Origin: Pseudarcicella hirudinis
Lineage (GTDB): Bacteria; Bacteroidota; Bacteroidia; Cytophagales; Spirosomataceae
Assembly: GCF_900115665.1 (NCBI RefSeq)
Contig: NZ_FOXH01000016.1
Location: forward strand, 7,583-71,582
Direction of reading: 5' to 3'
Length of the DNA stretch: 64,000 bases
This document shows, in pieces, positions 56,102-64,000 of the stretch. Position numbers and translations under genes: made by a program. The stretch's first letter is position 1, and each line of letters opens with the position of its first letter. The notes below the pieces were generated by a model that saw nothing but the letters and a program-made list of their open reading frames with translations, was not told the origin of the DNA and made no database searches.

Positions 56102-56443
56102 AGTTGTGTTTAATTGTTAATTAATATGTTTTGGTTTGTGGAATGCATAACTATCAGGCATTCAATCGCTATTTGTGTTAAGGGCGTAAAAGTTTAGTCT
56201 CATACAAATTCGTTTCAGGTTTTGTAAAATAGTTATGATAAAATTTCATGGGTTTATCTGGCAGGCATACACCTTCCCTTCCGGCTGTATTTTAAGACAC
56301 CCGAAAATCAATGGTATTCTGATTAGATTTTTCAGGATAAAACACAGGATAAATCATGGTACAAAATTGATTTCTTTTTGTACTATATAAATCAGGGTTA
56401 TCCAGTAAAATGAAAATTCAGGGTAAACCCTGAATTTTATAGA
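56102..56443. other. susC leader and promoter region
   Basis: 342 bases. The left 255 bases would be an untranslated leader of susC mRNA with no strong hairpin that I can see. The right part holds the activator-type promoter element, whose distal inverted repeat also forms the terminator of the histidine kinase gene. Confidence 0.7.
56362..56438 (-). promoter_or_regulatory. Activator-type promoter element, susC copy
   Basis: AAAATTCAGGG (56413-56423) and CCCTGAATTTT (56428-56438) form a perfect 11-bp inverted repeat. On the minus strand a second CCCTGAT starts at 56397, 26 bp after the first, and TTTG lies at 56365-56362, 32 bp after that half-site start. The inverted repeat also sits 6 bases past the kinase stop, so it may double as its terminator. 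Confidence 0.68.
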
Positions 56444-58219
56444 TCAGAAGGGAATGAGGATGGTAACGGAAGTTCCGGTAGCGGCATCAGTCTGGAGGGT
56501 CAGGTTTCCATTGAGGTATTTTACTCTGGAACGGATATTGCTCCAGCCACTGCTGTCTGTCCCAATGGCATTTTCATGAAATCCTATGCCATCGTCTTCG
56601 ACAGTAAGAGTGATTGAGCTTTGTTCCTGATAAACAATCTGAATAATAATTTCTTCTGCCTGACTGTGTTTGAGCGCATTAGCCAGTAATTCCTGAATAA
56701 TCCGGTAAATCATCAGGTTTTTGTCTTCGGGAATACTGAATTTTTTCCCGAAATGCTGAAAAATAATCTGAGGACTGGTGCTTTTCTGTTTCAATATTAA
56801 ATCCTGAATCGCTCTGATTAATCCAAATTTTATCAGGGTATTCGGCTGAAGATTTCCGGAAATGTTCCGTACTTCTGAACAGGCTTCATCAACCATCCTC
56901 GTAATCTGAGAAGAATGGGAGTCCGAGCTTCCGCTGAGAATCTTAATCCTGGAAAGTAAGGTACCCAGACCATCGTGCAATTCCTGAGAAATTCTCAGTC
57001 TTTCCTGCTCCTGTCCGTTTATAAGTGCGTTGAGGGTTTCAATCTGTAAATTTTTTAACACTTTCTCATCTTCCATTCTGTTGAGTTTCCGTCTGCTGAA
57101 AAAAGTGAAAGCCAGAATACCTGCCAGCGCTAAAGCCAAAATGATAGAAAGAATATACAACTGCTGACGAAAACGAAGTTTATCAAGTTCCGCATCTGAC
57201 AGCTTTTTTTCCAGTGCTATTTTTACCAGTTCTTCTTTCTGTTTACGAATCAACTGATATTCATTGACGGAACGGATATCTTCTTCAACTTTAGAATTGA
57301 CTATATCTTCTGAAGCTCTCCGGTAAAGATCAGAGTATTTATAAGCATTCTGATAATCCTTTATCAAAATATAAGACTGATCCAGTTGAGAATAAACGGC
57401 CCTTCGTAACTGATTCAGGGAAATATATTGCTCTGTTATTTTCTGACAATCTTCAAAAGACTTAAATGCCTCCTTATATCTTCCCACAGATCGCTGGCAA
57501 ATGCCCATGTAAAATAAAGAAACGGCTTCCAGCCAGTTTATTTTTAGTTTCCTTCCTATTTCAAGACTTTTACCGGCATAGACGATTCCTTCTTCAAATT
57601 TCAATTCGTGTCTGGATAAATCTGATCTGGCAGCACAGATTCTACCTTCCGTTGTTAGGTCTTTTAAAGATTCATTGAGTAATTCCGCTCTTTTCAGAAG
57701 AAAATGGGCAGGTTTTAGTTTAAAATCCTGAATATAAACATTGGCAAGATTAATCAGATGCCCCATTTCATAAGCAGGCATTTTGTTTCTGCGGTAATAA
57801 AGCATTGATTTGGCAAGGTATTCTTCGGCATATTTATGGAAAATAGGTCTGTCCATAAAATAATAACCCAGAGAGCCTACCGTTTCGTAAAAATTAGTCG
57901 AATCCCCCAGAATACGGAAAAATTCCATACTTTTACGATAACTGGCAACCGGAGATTCATCAGGGTCATTCCATTCCTCCTGATTTTTTGCATAAGCAAG
58001 GTAAGTATAAGCTAATCCAACTGTATCCTTTTCCTGCTCATATTGTTTTAACAATTTATGTATCTGCTCTTTAGTATAATCTTTACGATACGGATCCGGA
58101 TATTTATTATTGCCTTTGGCAAAAACAGCTATAAAAAAAAGCAGGCAAATGAGGGTATATTTTATACAATTTGGAATCTCCAATATATCTGATAGCGCTA
58201 TTTTGATAATTTTTTTCAT
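56444..58219 (-). CDS. TPR-domain sensor histidine kinase (NarL-type partner)
   Basis: I start at the ATG at 58219, which follows AAAGGAAAA; the frame to 58237 uses TTG. The 591-residue protein has a hydrophobic N-terminal segment (YTLICLLFFIAVFAKG, about 20-36), several TPR units in the periplasm (about 60-300), a coiled region, one transmembrane helix (LYILSIILALALAGILAFTFF, about 350-370), a HisKA_3 dimerisation domain with the phospho-acceptor His in ISQELHDGLGTLLSRIKIL (about 411) and a HATPase domain (NALKHSQAEEI, VEDDGIGFHENA, TGTSVTILIPF). It probably senses a glycan-derived signal or a partner protein and phosphorylates the LuxR-type regulator encoded divergently. Confidence 0.9.
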   Translation of the reverse strand: MKKIIKIALSDILEIPNCIKYTLICLLFFIAVFAKGNNKYPDPYRKDYTKEQIHKLLKQYEQEKDTVGLAYTYLAYAKNQEEWNDPDESPVASYRKSMEFFRILGDSTNFYETVGSLGYYFMDRPIFHKYAEEYLAKSMLYYRRNKMPAYEMGHLINLANVYIQDFKLKPAHFLLKRAELLNESLKDLTTEGRICAARSDLSRHELKFEEGIVYAGKSLEIGRKLKINWLEAVSLFYMGICQRSVGRYKEAFKSFEDCQKITEQYISLNQLRRAVYSQLDQSYILIKDYQNAYKYSDLYRRASEDIVNSKVEEDIRSVNEYQLIRKQKEELVKIALEKKLSDAELDKLRFRQQLYILSIILALALAGILAFTFFSRRKLNRMEDEKVLKNLQIETLNALINGQEQERLRISQELHDGLGTLLSRIKILSGSSDSHSSQITRMVDEACSEVRNISGNLQPNTLIKFGLIRAIQDLILKQKSTSPQIIFQHFGKKFSIPEDKNLMIYRIIQELLANALKHSQAEEIIIQIVYQEQSSITLTVEDDGIGFHENAIGTDSSGWSNIRSRVKYLNGNLTLQTDAATGTSVTILIPF

Positions 58220-58276
58220 TTTTCCTTTAATTATCAATCATTAATTTTGCTCAAATGTAAACACTTTCATAATCCA

Positions 58277-58918
58277 ATGATAAAATTACTACTTGTTGAT
58301 GATCATAAAATTTTCACCCAGGGCCTTTCTTCCATTTTGCAGAATGAACCTGACATGACAGTAGCAGGAGAATGTCAGACGGCTGAAGAAGTGTATGCGA
58401 TGCTAAAAAGTACAGCCATTGATATTATTCTGCTGGATATTAATCTGGGAAAAGACAGCGGTCTGGATCTTTGTAAATTCATTTTTGAGGAATACCCTTC
58501 TACGAAGGTTCTAGCCATTTCCATGTACAACGATGAAAGTTTTATCACGAAAATGCTTAAAAACGGAGCTTCAGGTTATTTGCTTAAAAATACCAGTCGG
58601 GAGGAATTTATCAAGGCGATCAGAAGTGTTTATGCCGGAGAAAAATACCAGAGTGCGGAAGTGATGGACATTATTATGAAAGGTCTTTCCCGTCAGAAAC
58701 AACAAGACAGAAACATTCATCAACTCCGGTTCACGAGACGAGAGAAAGAGATACTCGATCTGATTGCCAAAGGATTAACCACCAAGGAAATTGCTACAAG
58801 TCTGTTCATCAGTGATAAAACAGTTGAAACACACCGCAGTAATCTTCTGGCAAAATTTGAAGTGAAGAATGTAGTCAGCCTGATTAAAATGGCTATGGAA
58901 TATGGTTATTTAAAATAG
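58277..58918 (+). CDS. LuxR/NarL-family response regulator
   Basis: I start at the ATG at 58277 (213 residues): MIKLLLVDDHKIFTQGL is a perfect receiver start, while the longer frame begins at TTG. The receiver has the acidic pair DDH, the phosphorylated Asp in IDIILLDINLG (about 55) and the Lys in YLLKNTSREEF (about 104). The C-terminal LuxR helix-turn-helix is FTRREKEILDLIAKGLTTKEIA, then LFISDKTVETHRSNLLAKFEV. It is divergent from the kinase gene with only 57 bases between the start codons. It is the best candidate to bind the CCCTGA elements. Confidence 0.93.
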   Translation: MIKLLLVDDHKIFTQGLSSILQNEPDMTVAGECQTAEEVYAMLKSTAIDIILLDINLGKDSGLDLCKFIFEEYPSTKVLAISMYNDESFITKMLKNGASGYLLKNTSREEFIKAIRSVYAGEKYQSAEVMDIIMKGLSRQKQQDRNIHQLRFTRREKEILDLIAKGLTTKEIATSLFISDKTVETHRSNLLAKFEVKNVVSLIKMAMEYGYLK

Positions 58919-58966
58919 CCTCCCGATACTGCTCTCAGCACCGGGAAGTCATTATTGTCAGTTTTC

Positions 58967-59983
58967 CTAGTTCAGTTCAGCTACTGCTTTTATTACGCCA
59001 TTGGCAGGGTCTTTAAATTTGGCAAATTCCTCTTTCAAATCCTCAAAACCCACCCGGTGTGTGATGTAATTGGTGGGGTCAACCAGTTTCTTTTTCATGG
59101 AATTAATAACGTGTTCAAAATCCTCACGGGTCGCATTTCTGCTGCTCATCAGAGTAGCTTCTCTTTTATGAAATTCGGGATGGCTGAAACTTATTTCCCC
59201 TTTCTGCAAGCCAACCAATACATATTTTCCACCGTGCGCAAGATACTGAAATCCGTTATTAATTGCTTTAAGACTTCCGGTGGCATCAATTACCACTGTC
59301 GGCATTTCACCCTCTGTAATTTCAATCAGGCGTTTTTTCACATCTTCTTCCAGTGCATTAACCGTGTGAGAAATTTTCAGTCTGTTTTTACAAAATTCCA
59401 GCCTTCCGTTATTAATATCCATAGCAATTACCCTGGCTCCTGCTATTCTGGCAAATTCCATGGTCCCGAGTCCGATAGGGCCAGCTCCGATTACCAGTAC
59501 AAATTCGTCTTTTCTGACCTCTGCTCTCCTGATACTATGAGCTCCGATAGCCAAAGGTTCCACCAAAGCCAGTTCATCATAACTCAGGCCTTCCCCGTGA
59601 ACGAGTGAATAAGAAGGTACAGAAATATATTCTGCCATTCCACCGTCAATATGTACACCAAAAACCCTGATATCAACACAGCAGTTAGGTTTTCCGTTTT
59701 TACAGGCAACGCAGTGTCCGCAGTTAAAATACGGAATAAATGTCACTTTTTCATTTATGGCAAATCCTTCCGCTCCATCCATTGCAACGATCTCCCCCGC
59801 CAGCTCATGTCCGAGTATTCTCGGATAGCTAAAAAAAGGCTGAGTGCCGTCAAAGGCATGCAGATCTGTACCGCATATACCTATACGCTTGATTTTCAGA
59901 ATGGTTTGACCAGGGCTTAATGACGGCTGATTAATTTCCCGGTAATTTAATTCACGGGGAGTATCACAAACTAATGATTTCAT
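58967..59983 (-). CDS. Zinc-dependent alcohol dehydrogenase (MDR family)
   Basis: A 338-residue medium-chain dehydrogenase. Catalytic zinc ligands lie in GICGTDLHAFDG (Cys) and RILGHELAGEIV (His-Glu); structural zinc is held by four Cys in CGHCVACKNGKPNCC. The NAD-binding motif is VIGAGPIGLGTMEFARIAGARVIAMD (about 165-190). Closest in style to polyol, L-galactonate or threonine dehydrogenases; the substrate is probably a sugar acid, polyol or sugar alcohol. It converges on the response regulator gene with 48 bases between stops. A role with fucose released by the GH29 enzyme is conceivable but unsupported. Confidence 0.88.
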   Translation of the reverse strand: MKSLVCDTPRELNYREINQPSLSPGQTILKIKRIGICGTDLHAFDGTQPFFSYPRILGHELAGEIVAMDGAEGFAINEKVTFIPYFNCGHCVACKNGKPNCCVDIRVFGVHIDGGMAEYISVPSYSLVHGEGLSYDELALVEPLAIGAHSIRRAEVRKDEFVLVIGAGPIGLGTMEFARIAGARVIAMDINNGRLEFCKNRLKISHTVNALEEDVKKRLIEITEGEMPTVVIDATGSLKAINNGFQYLAHGGKYVLVGLQKGEISFSHPEFHKREATLMSSRNATREDFEHVINSMKKKLVDPTNYITHRVGFEDLKEEFAKFKDPANGVIKAVAELN

Positions 59984-60146
59984 TATTCTTTCTTTAAAAT
60001 AGCTCAGAGAGGATTCACAGATACAAGTCCGGTTTTACCTTTACCTCTTTATGTTAAGAGAACCACTTTTATAAAATATACCTACAAACCTGTGCTTTTT
60101 TAAAGGATTTTGTCAGAAAATATCAATCATCCTGATTTCTGTAATG

Positions 60147-61040
60147 TTATGACAATTCTGCCTCTTCATAATATTTCACACCGTTTTGCCGCAAAAATTC
60201 TGTGATTTTATGCGCATGCACACACCTGCCTACATGCATAAAAGGATAATTTGAAATTTTTTGTTTGCCGGATCCTGTCTCAATTTCCAGATCTTTGATG
60301 TCAAATCCCAAATGAAGATGCATGGTCATCGACTGCATGCCATAGATCAGCCCATTCTGGTCGAATAAAGGGCCGCCGCTTTGTCCTTTCAATCCGGGTG
60401 TACTCAGCTCAATTCCTACAATTTCATTGTTTTCTCCTACAAACCTTGTAATAATACCATCGATCGGAAAAACGGGTGTATTCGGATTTCCGGCATTAGT
60501 CCATTCCAAATTATCGCTGGCAGGATTTACCATAAAATTGGAAAATTCCGGAAATGGATAACCAAGTCTGCAAAGCGTTTTACCGATCCTGATATTTTTA
60601 TTCTGTCTGACAAAAGTCGCATGTGAGTTGTATAACTTTCTCTCAAAACCCGTAAACCTGATAATAGCCAGGTCTAATGTCGGGTGATTCTGAATGCTAA
60701 AACCGGATATTTTGTCAAAGCAATTCTGAAAAGTATTTAACAGCTGGATAGTGGTTTCAGGCTGAAAGTTATATTGTAATTCCAGCTCAGACAATTTAGT
60801 TTTGAGCATATTACCTCTTACAAGCCTGCTCTTCTCCTCCTTAAATCCTTCATATTTCTGCCAGATTTTATCTGACTCTATCAGCAAATCGGCAACATGT
60901 TTACAGGTAATTGCCACACCTTCTTCATTGACAAAAAATATGGTTGCAGCACCGGCACTCAAAGCTCCTGCATAACTTCTGGTGGCTGAAAGGATTGGTC
61001 TTGTAAATTGCAGCACATTTTCAATGGAATCTTCAAACAT
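60147..61040 (-). CDS. Trypsin-like serine protease
   Basis: A 297-residue protein with the triad of the trypsin-like fold in order: His in EGVAITCKHVADLL (about 44), Asp in PTLDLAIIRFTG (about 121) and Ser in KGQSGGPLFDQNGLIYGMQS (about 220). No signal peptide or membrane segment is visible, and the insert between His and Asp is helical and charged. It therefore looks cytoplasmic, unlike DegP-type proteases, and lacks a PDZ domain. Such stand-alone proteases are sometimes part of stress or defence modules, but nothing nearby supports that here. Function unknown. Confidence 0.78.
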   Translation of the reverse strand: MFEDSIENVLQFTRPILSATRSYAGALSAGAATIFFVNEEGVAITCKHVADLLIESDKIWQKYEGFKEEKSRLVRGNMLKTKLSELELQYNFQPETTIQLLNTFQNCFDKISGFSIQNHPTLDLAIIRFTGFERKLYNSHATFVRQNKNIRIGKTLCRLGYPFPEFSNFMVNPASDNLEWTNAGNPNTPVFPIDGIITRFVGENNEIVGIELSTPGLKGQSGGPLFDQNGLIYGMQSMTMHLHLGFDIKDLEIETGSGKQKISNYPFMHVGRCVHAHKITEFLRQNGVKYYEEAELS

Positions 61041-61170
61041 AATACTTAGGTTTTAATTTTTACTGTTTAGCAAGTTCAGGCTTATTCTGAGATTCTATGC
61101 AATTAGTAAACCAAACTCGATGATTCTTTCAAATTATTTATAAAAGCCTTATCATCAGTCTATAAAATAA

Positions 61171-61199
61171 AAATCCTGCAAATGGCATTTGCAGGATTT
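61171..61199 (-). terminator. Perfect terminator hairpin
   Basis: AAATCCTGCAAATG (61171-61184) and CATTTGCAGGATTT (61186-61199) are exact complements around one base, with TTTTATTTTAT following on the minus strand, 30 bases past the stop at 61230. Confidence 0.85.
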
Positions 61200-61229
61200 C
61201 ATTCAAATACATTTATTACCCGGGAGCAA

Positions 61230-62408
61230 TTATCTGTTGTTAAGCGCTAATAAACCTATGTCTTTAGTACTTTTAGATAATACATATTGAGCAACCAAGG
61301 GGAAGTGATCAGAGAAAGGGACGGATGAAACAGTTTTACAGGATTTGACCTCCCAATCCGAACTAAAGAACTGCTGATCTATTCTAACAAAATAAGGATT
61401 TCTGTTTAATGTGAAACCTAAACCTTGTCCGGCTTCTTCAAAAGCATTCTGGAAGGTCAGACTTAATTTGCCGTAAGCATAACCAAAAGGTGTTTCATTA
61501 AAATCACCGCAGATGATTACCGGATATCTGCTTCCCGCCACGTATTGTTCTACTTCTTCAATTTGCTCATTTCTTGCTTTAAAGCCATCTTTCAGCCTTG
61601 TAAAAGTATCTGAAAGCTCTCTTCCGAATGTCCTGATGTCTCCTTTTCTGAGTGCCTCGTAAGCATTCTCAATCCTCACACCCATTGACCAGAAGTGGGT
61701 ATTTACAATTCTGACGGTATCCTGATGATATACTATGTCGGCATATAGAAAGCCATTGACATTAGGTGCATTAGGGCGGCTCCAGATTTTACCATATTGT
61801 TTTACAATCGGGTACTGCGAAAGCAAAGCCAGGCCTACAGTCCGGTTTTGTCCGTCCTGAAAATTGGTACATTCTGCCTTCTGAGCATATTGACTTTCAA
61901 GTTTAGCATTGGGAATATATTCCTGGAAACAGGCAATATCAGCTTTGAGATCAGCCCAGTTTTTAAAATCAGAAGGAAAACCGGAAAAACTTGCACTATT
62001 AAAACTCAATACTTTTAAACTTCCTCCATTATCATTAAATAACTTCTCGCTTCCGTTGCCTACCAATCTTTTCATAATAGGAAAAGCCAGTAACAACCAG
62101 ATGAATCCCGTACTAGCCAGTACTCTTTGCTTCTTAAACACCAGATAAGCGCTTGCTGCAAGTCCGGTCAGTACGGCAAAGGGTAAAGTCATCATCATAA
62201 ACCCAAAGATCCACTGATGAGAAATCGGCCAGTAGCAGAATGCCATGGTGATAAACAGATAGCCAATGGCAAAGGATGAGAGCGGGAACTGTCTGAAAGT
62301 TTCAAAAAACTTCCCAAAAACCTGCGCAGCAAGTTTGTACCACTCATTTCGTCTGAGGATGCGGTAATTTCTCCGGATTTTTAATGATATTGAAGCAAGA
62401 ATATTCAT
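61230..62408 (-). CDS. Membrane-anchored endonuclease/exonuclease/phosphatase-family protein
   Basis: I start at the ATG at 62408 (392 residues). Three N-terminal transmembrane helices (about 45-130: FAIGYLFITMAFCYWPI, FMMMTLPFAVLTGLAASAYLVF, STGFIWLLLAFPIM) are followed by an EEP catalytic domain: KVLSFNSASF, IACFQEY, IVNTHFWSMGV, VIICGDFNETPFGYAYGK and VPFSDHFPLVAQYVL. These hold the metal-binding Glu, Asp-Asn and the terminal Asp-His. The domain faces the periplasm by simple topology counting, which suggests a phosphodiesterase or nuclease acting there. A common Bacteroidota family; substrate unknown. Confidence 0.88.
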   Translation of the reverse strand: MNILASISLKIRRNYRILRRNEWYKLAAQVFGKFFETFRQFPLSSFAIGYLFITMAFCYWPISHQWIFGFMMMTLPFAVLTGLAASAYLVFKKQRVLASTGFIWLLLAFPIMKRLVGNGSEKLFNDNGGSLKVLSFNSASFSGFPSDFKNWADLKADIACFQEYIPNAKLESQYAQKAECTNFQDGQNRTVGLALLSQYPIVKQYGKIWSRPNAPNVNGFLYADIVYHQDTVRIVNTHFWSMGVRIENAYEALRKGDIRTFGRELSDTFTRLKDGFKARNEQIEEVEQYVAGSRYPVIICGDFNETPFGYAYGKLSLTFQNAFEEAGQGLGFTLNRNPYFVRIDQQFFSSDWEVKSCKTVSSVPFSDHFPLVAQYVLSKSTKDIGLLALNNR

Positions 62409-62495
62409 ATAGATAGTGGTGGTGTGTTTAAAAAATAAAAGACGATGCGCATTGCAACACATCGCCTTTACAGGTTTTTAAGCTTAAGCGTAATA

Positions 62496-63440
62496 CTATT
62501 TTACTTCAAAACCTCCGGTTCCGATTTTGAAACCTTCGGAATATAATTCAATTGAATATTTACCTGATTTGTAAGGAGAACCTTTTCCGTAAACAATGTC
62601 AACTTTCTGGTCATTGTTTTCGAATGGAATACCTTGTTTGGTGGTGTAACCTAACTCTTTACCATCAAATTGCATGATACCTGAGTTTGCACTTTCGCTG
62701 ATTACCGCACCGTTCTGATCCATAATTCTTACATAAATGTCTTTATTATTTTGCTCAGCAACAGGATTAGAAGCTAAAACGAATGATATTTTCAACTTGT
62801 CAATTTTCGAAGATTTGTAACGTCCGCCATCACGAAGTTTACCGTTTTCAGACAAAGCATAAACCTGAACCTGTTGTGCTTTCATTGCCGAAGCAAGGGT
62901 TACCTTTTTCGCTAATTCTTCATTTTTAGCAGAATAATCAGCAAGGTTCTGAGTCAACGTAACTTTTTCAGTTTTCAATGAGCTATTCTCATCTTCCACT
63001 ACTTTTTTCTCGTCTTCAAGTGTTTTGGCGCGAACTGTCAATTGACCGTTTTCTTCTTTCAACTTACGGATATCCTCATCTTTAACAGCCAGGAAATTTT
63101 CATATTCTTTAATTTTGGCGTCGTACTTCTGAGCAGAAAAATGGAAGTCAGATTTCAATTTTTTTCTATCTGCTTCAAGTTGTTCTTTTACTTTTTCAAG
63201 CTCGGTTACGTTACCGCCTAATACTTTGATTTCTTCAATTTTACTGGTAAGCACTTTGTCAATCGAGTCTAATTTAATCTGGGTAGTTGACAATTGCTCC
63301 ACTTTCATGGTAAGAGACTTTTGTAATTCTACCGTTTCATTTCTTGCTCCAACGAACAGATAAGCTAAAAGAGCAATAATTCCAAAAGTAACACCAAGTG
63401 CTATTTTGAAGAAAGTCTGATTATTATTGTTTGTTTCCAT
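62496..63440 (-). CDS. Membrane-anchored coiled-coil protein
   Basis: I start at the ATG at 63440 (314 residues), because it gives a sensible METNNNNQTFFKIALGVTFGI start with one transmembrane helix (about 10-30). Residues about 35-190 are a long heptad-rich coiled coil (LEKVKEQLEADRKKLKSDF, KTLEDEKKVVEDENSSLKTEK). The last 120 residues are a compact beta-rich domain (VQVYALSENGKLRDGGRYKSSKIDKLKISFVLA ... YSIELYSEGFKIGTGGFEVK). I recognise no named family. The layout suggests an inner-membrane protein reaching into the periplasm. The 87 bases to the next gene hold no obvious signal. Confidence 0.8.
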   Translation of the reverse strand: METNNNNQTFFKIALGVTFGIIALLAYLFVGARNETVELQKSLTMKVEQLSTTQIKLDSIDKVLTSKIEEIKVLGGNVTELEKVKEQLEADRKKLKSDFHFSAQKYDAKIKEYENFLAVKDEDIRKLKEENGQLTVRAKTLEDEKKVVEDENSSLKTEKVTLTQNLADYSAKNEELAKKVTLASAMKAQQVQVYALSENGKLRDGGRYKSSKIDKLKISFVLASNPVAEQNNKDIYVRIMDQNGAVISESANSGIMQFDGKELGYTTKQGIPFENNDQKVDIVYGKGSPYKSGKYSIELYSEGFKIGTGGFEVK

Positions 63441-63672
63441 AATTGTTTTTGAAAAGGATTGATTTAGTGATATTTCTGAAAGCAAACTAACACCCCACAA
63501 GTTAAAGAGGTGTTAAATCGACCTTAAAATTACCTTAAAATTGAAGGGTTACGGGAGAAAATCAGCAGAAAAGAAGGGAAAACGGACAGGATCCGGAGAA
63601 AAGTATTTCGCAAGAAAACATTATAACATTGTGAAAATCAGAAAAATACAAACAACACCAAGAAAGAATATT

Positions 63673-64000
63673 CTAAGCCGTTTTAAAAATCAGCTTAAAG
63701 GTTGTTCCGGTTGAATTAGATTCTACTTTAATTTCACCATCATGAATTTTAGTAATCTCTGCTACAATAGCCAAGCCAACACCATGCCCTTTCGTGGCAT
63801 TTGCAGTTGAGTTACTCCGGTAAAAAGCATTGAAAATATAAGGTAAATCCTCTGCCGGAATAGCAGGACCTTCATTAAAAACCTCAATCATAATCAGCCC
63901 TTTTCTGGTAAAGAAATTAACAATCGCTTCATGACTCTGAGAGAATTTACAGGCATTATCCATCAGGTTCATCAAAACAACTTTCAATGAGGCCTCATTT
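63673..64000 (-). CDS. Sensor histidine kinase, C-terminal part (partial)
   Basis: The gene runs off the right window edge: the reading frame continues to 64000 without stop (NEASLKVVLMNLMDNACKFS). What is visible is the HATPase domain of a HisKA-type kinase: N box LMDNACKFS, G1-like EVFNEGPAIPAEDLPYIFNAFYRSNSTAN, G2 KGHGVGLAIVAEITKIHDGEIKVES, then STGTTFKLIF and the stop. Classical kinases with this end are usually paired with an OmpR-type regulator, which would lie outside the window. Confidence 0.88.
   Translation of the reverse strand, partial: NEASLKVVLMNLMDNACKFSQSHEAIVNFFTRKGLIMIEVFNEGPAIPAEDLPYIFNAFYRSNSTANATKGHGVGLAIVAEITKIHDGEIKVESNSTGTTFKLIFKTA

Noticed and set aside
56413-56438. 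Reading the susC element only as the kinase terminator
   Set aside because: The hairpin could terminate, but this does not explain the second CCCTGA at 26 bp or the TTTG at 32 bp, both shared with two other loci.
1-64000. CRISPR array, tRNA, rRNA, phage or transposase genes
   Set aside because: I looked for repeat-spacer patterns, tRNA-like cloverleafs and mobile-element proteins and saw none; the only repeat family is the short ACATAGG one.

Overview
The window reads as a chromosomal segment of a Bacteroidota bacterium, most likely of the Cytophagales/Spirosomaceae kind. The evidence is a SusC/SusD pair, a type IX secretion (T9SS) C-terminal signal, promoters with the Bacteroidota TAnnTTTG -7 box, low-to-moderate GC and poor Shine-Dalgarno sites. 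Genus cannot be fixed from the sequence. I see no rRNA, tRNA, CRISPR array, phage or transposase gene. The content is almost entirely plant cell-wall carbohydrate use.

Layout. (1) 1-10.9 kb: a secreted hypothetical protein bracketed by a short ACATAGG-rich repeat; a very large ThuA/dehydrogenase/cupredoxin lipoprotein with a Gfo/Idh/MocA protein, a TIM-barrel isomerase and a divergent AraC regulator; then a DUF2264 protein and KduD. (2) 11.5-21.8 kb: an L-rhamnose operon (rhaT, fused aldolase-dehydrogenase, mutarotase, isomerase, kinase) that continues into lutABC, so rhamnose should be split to DHAP and L-lactate and the lactate oxidised to pyruvate. (3) 22.2-24.7 kb: a T9SS-secreted GH74 xyloglucanase-like enzyme. 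(4) 25.3-39.0 kb: pectin and galacturonate catabolism: GH105, a LacI regulator, an SGNH-esterase/GH28 fusion, uxaB, uxaA, kdgK, fbp, eda and an ExuT-like transporter. (5) 39.5-58.9 kb: a Tat-type TIM-barrel protein and a TPR protein, then a polysaccharide utilisation locus with GH29, GH9, a PQQ-type sugar dehydrogenase, GH2, a surface glycan-binding lipoprotein, SusD, SusC, and a divergent TPR-histidine kinase/LuxR response regulator pair. With GH74 this set points to xyloglucan. (6) 59-64 kb: a zinc alcohol dehydrogenase, a serine protease, a membrane endonuclease/phosphatase-like protein, a coiled-coil membrane protein and the end of a histidine kinase.

Two regulatory circuits can be read from the intergenic DNA. 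A LacI-type palindrome occurs as two perfect 22-bp copies, upstream of the GH105 gene and between lacI and the GH28 fusion. A 15/18-matching copy lies between kduD and rhaT, which would tie pectin and rhamnose use together. Separately, a previously unnamed promoter element occurs upstream of GH74, upstream of susC and in the gap between the SGBP and GH2 genes. It is an inverted TCAGGG/CCCTGA repeat, a second CCCTGA half-site exactly 26 bp on, and TTTG exactly 32 bp after that half-site. It is the best candidate operator for the adjacent TPR-kinase/LuxR pair. The copy before GH2 is followed after about 100-120 nt by a strong intrinsic terminator, while GH2 has its own consensus -7 box further down. 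A small RNA or attenuated leader co-regulated with the xyloglucan locus is therefore plausible.
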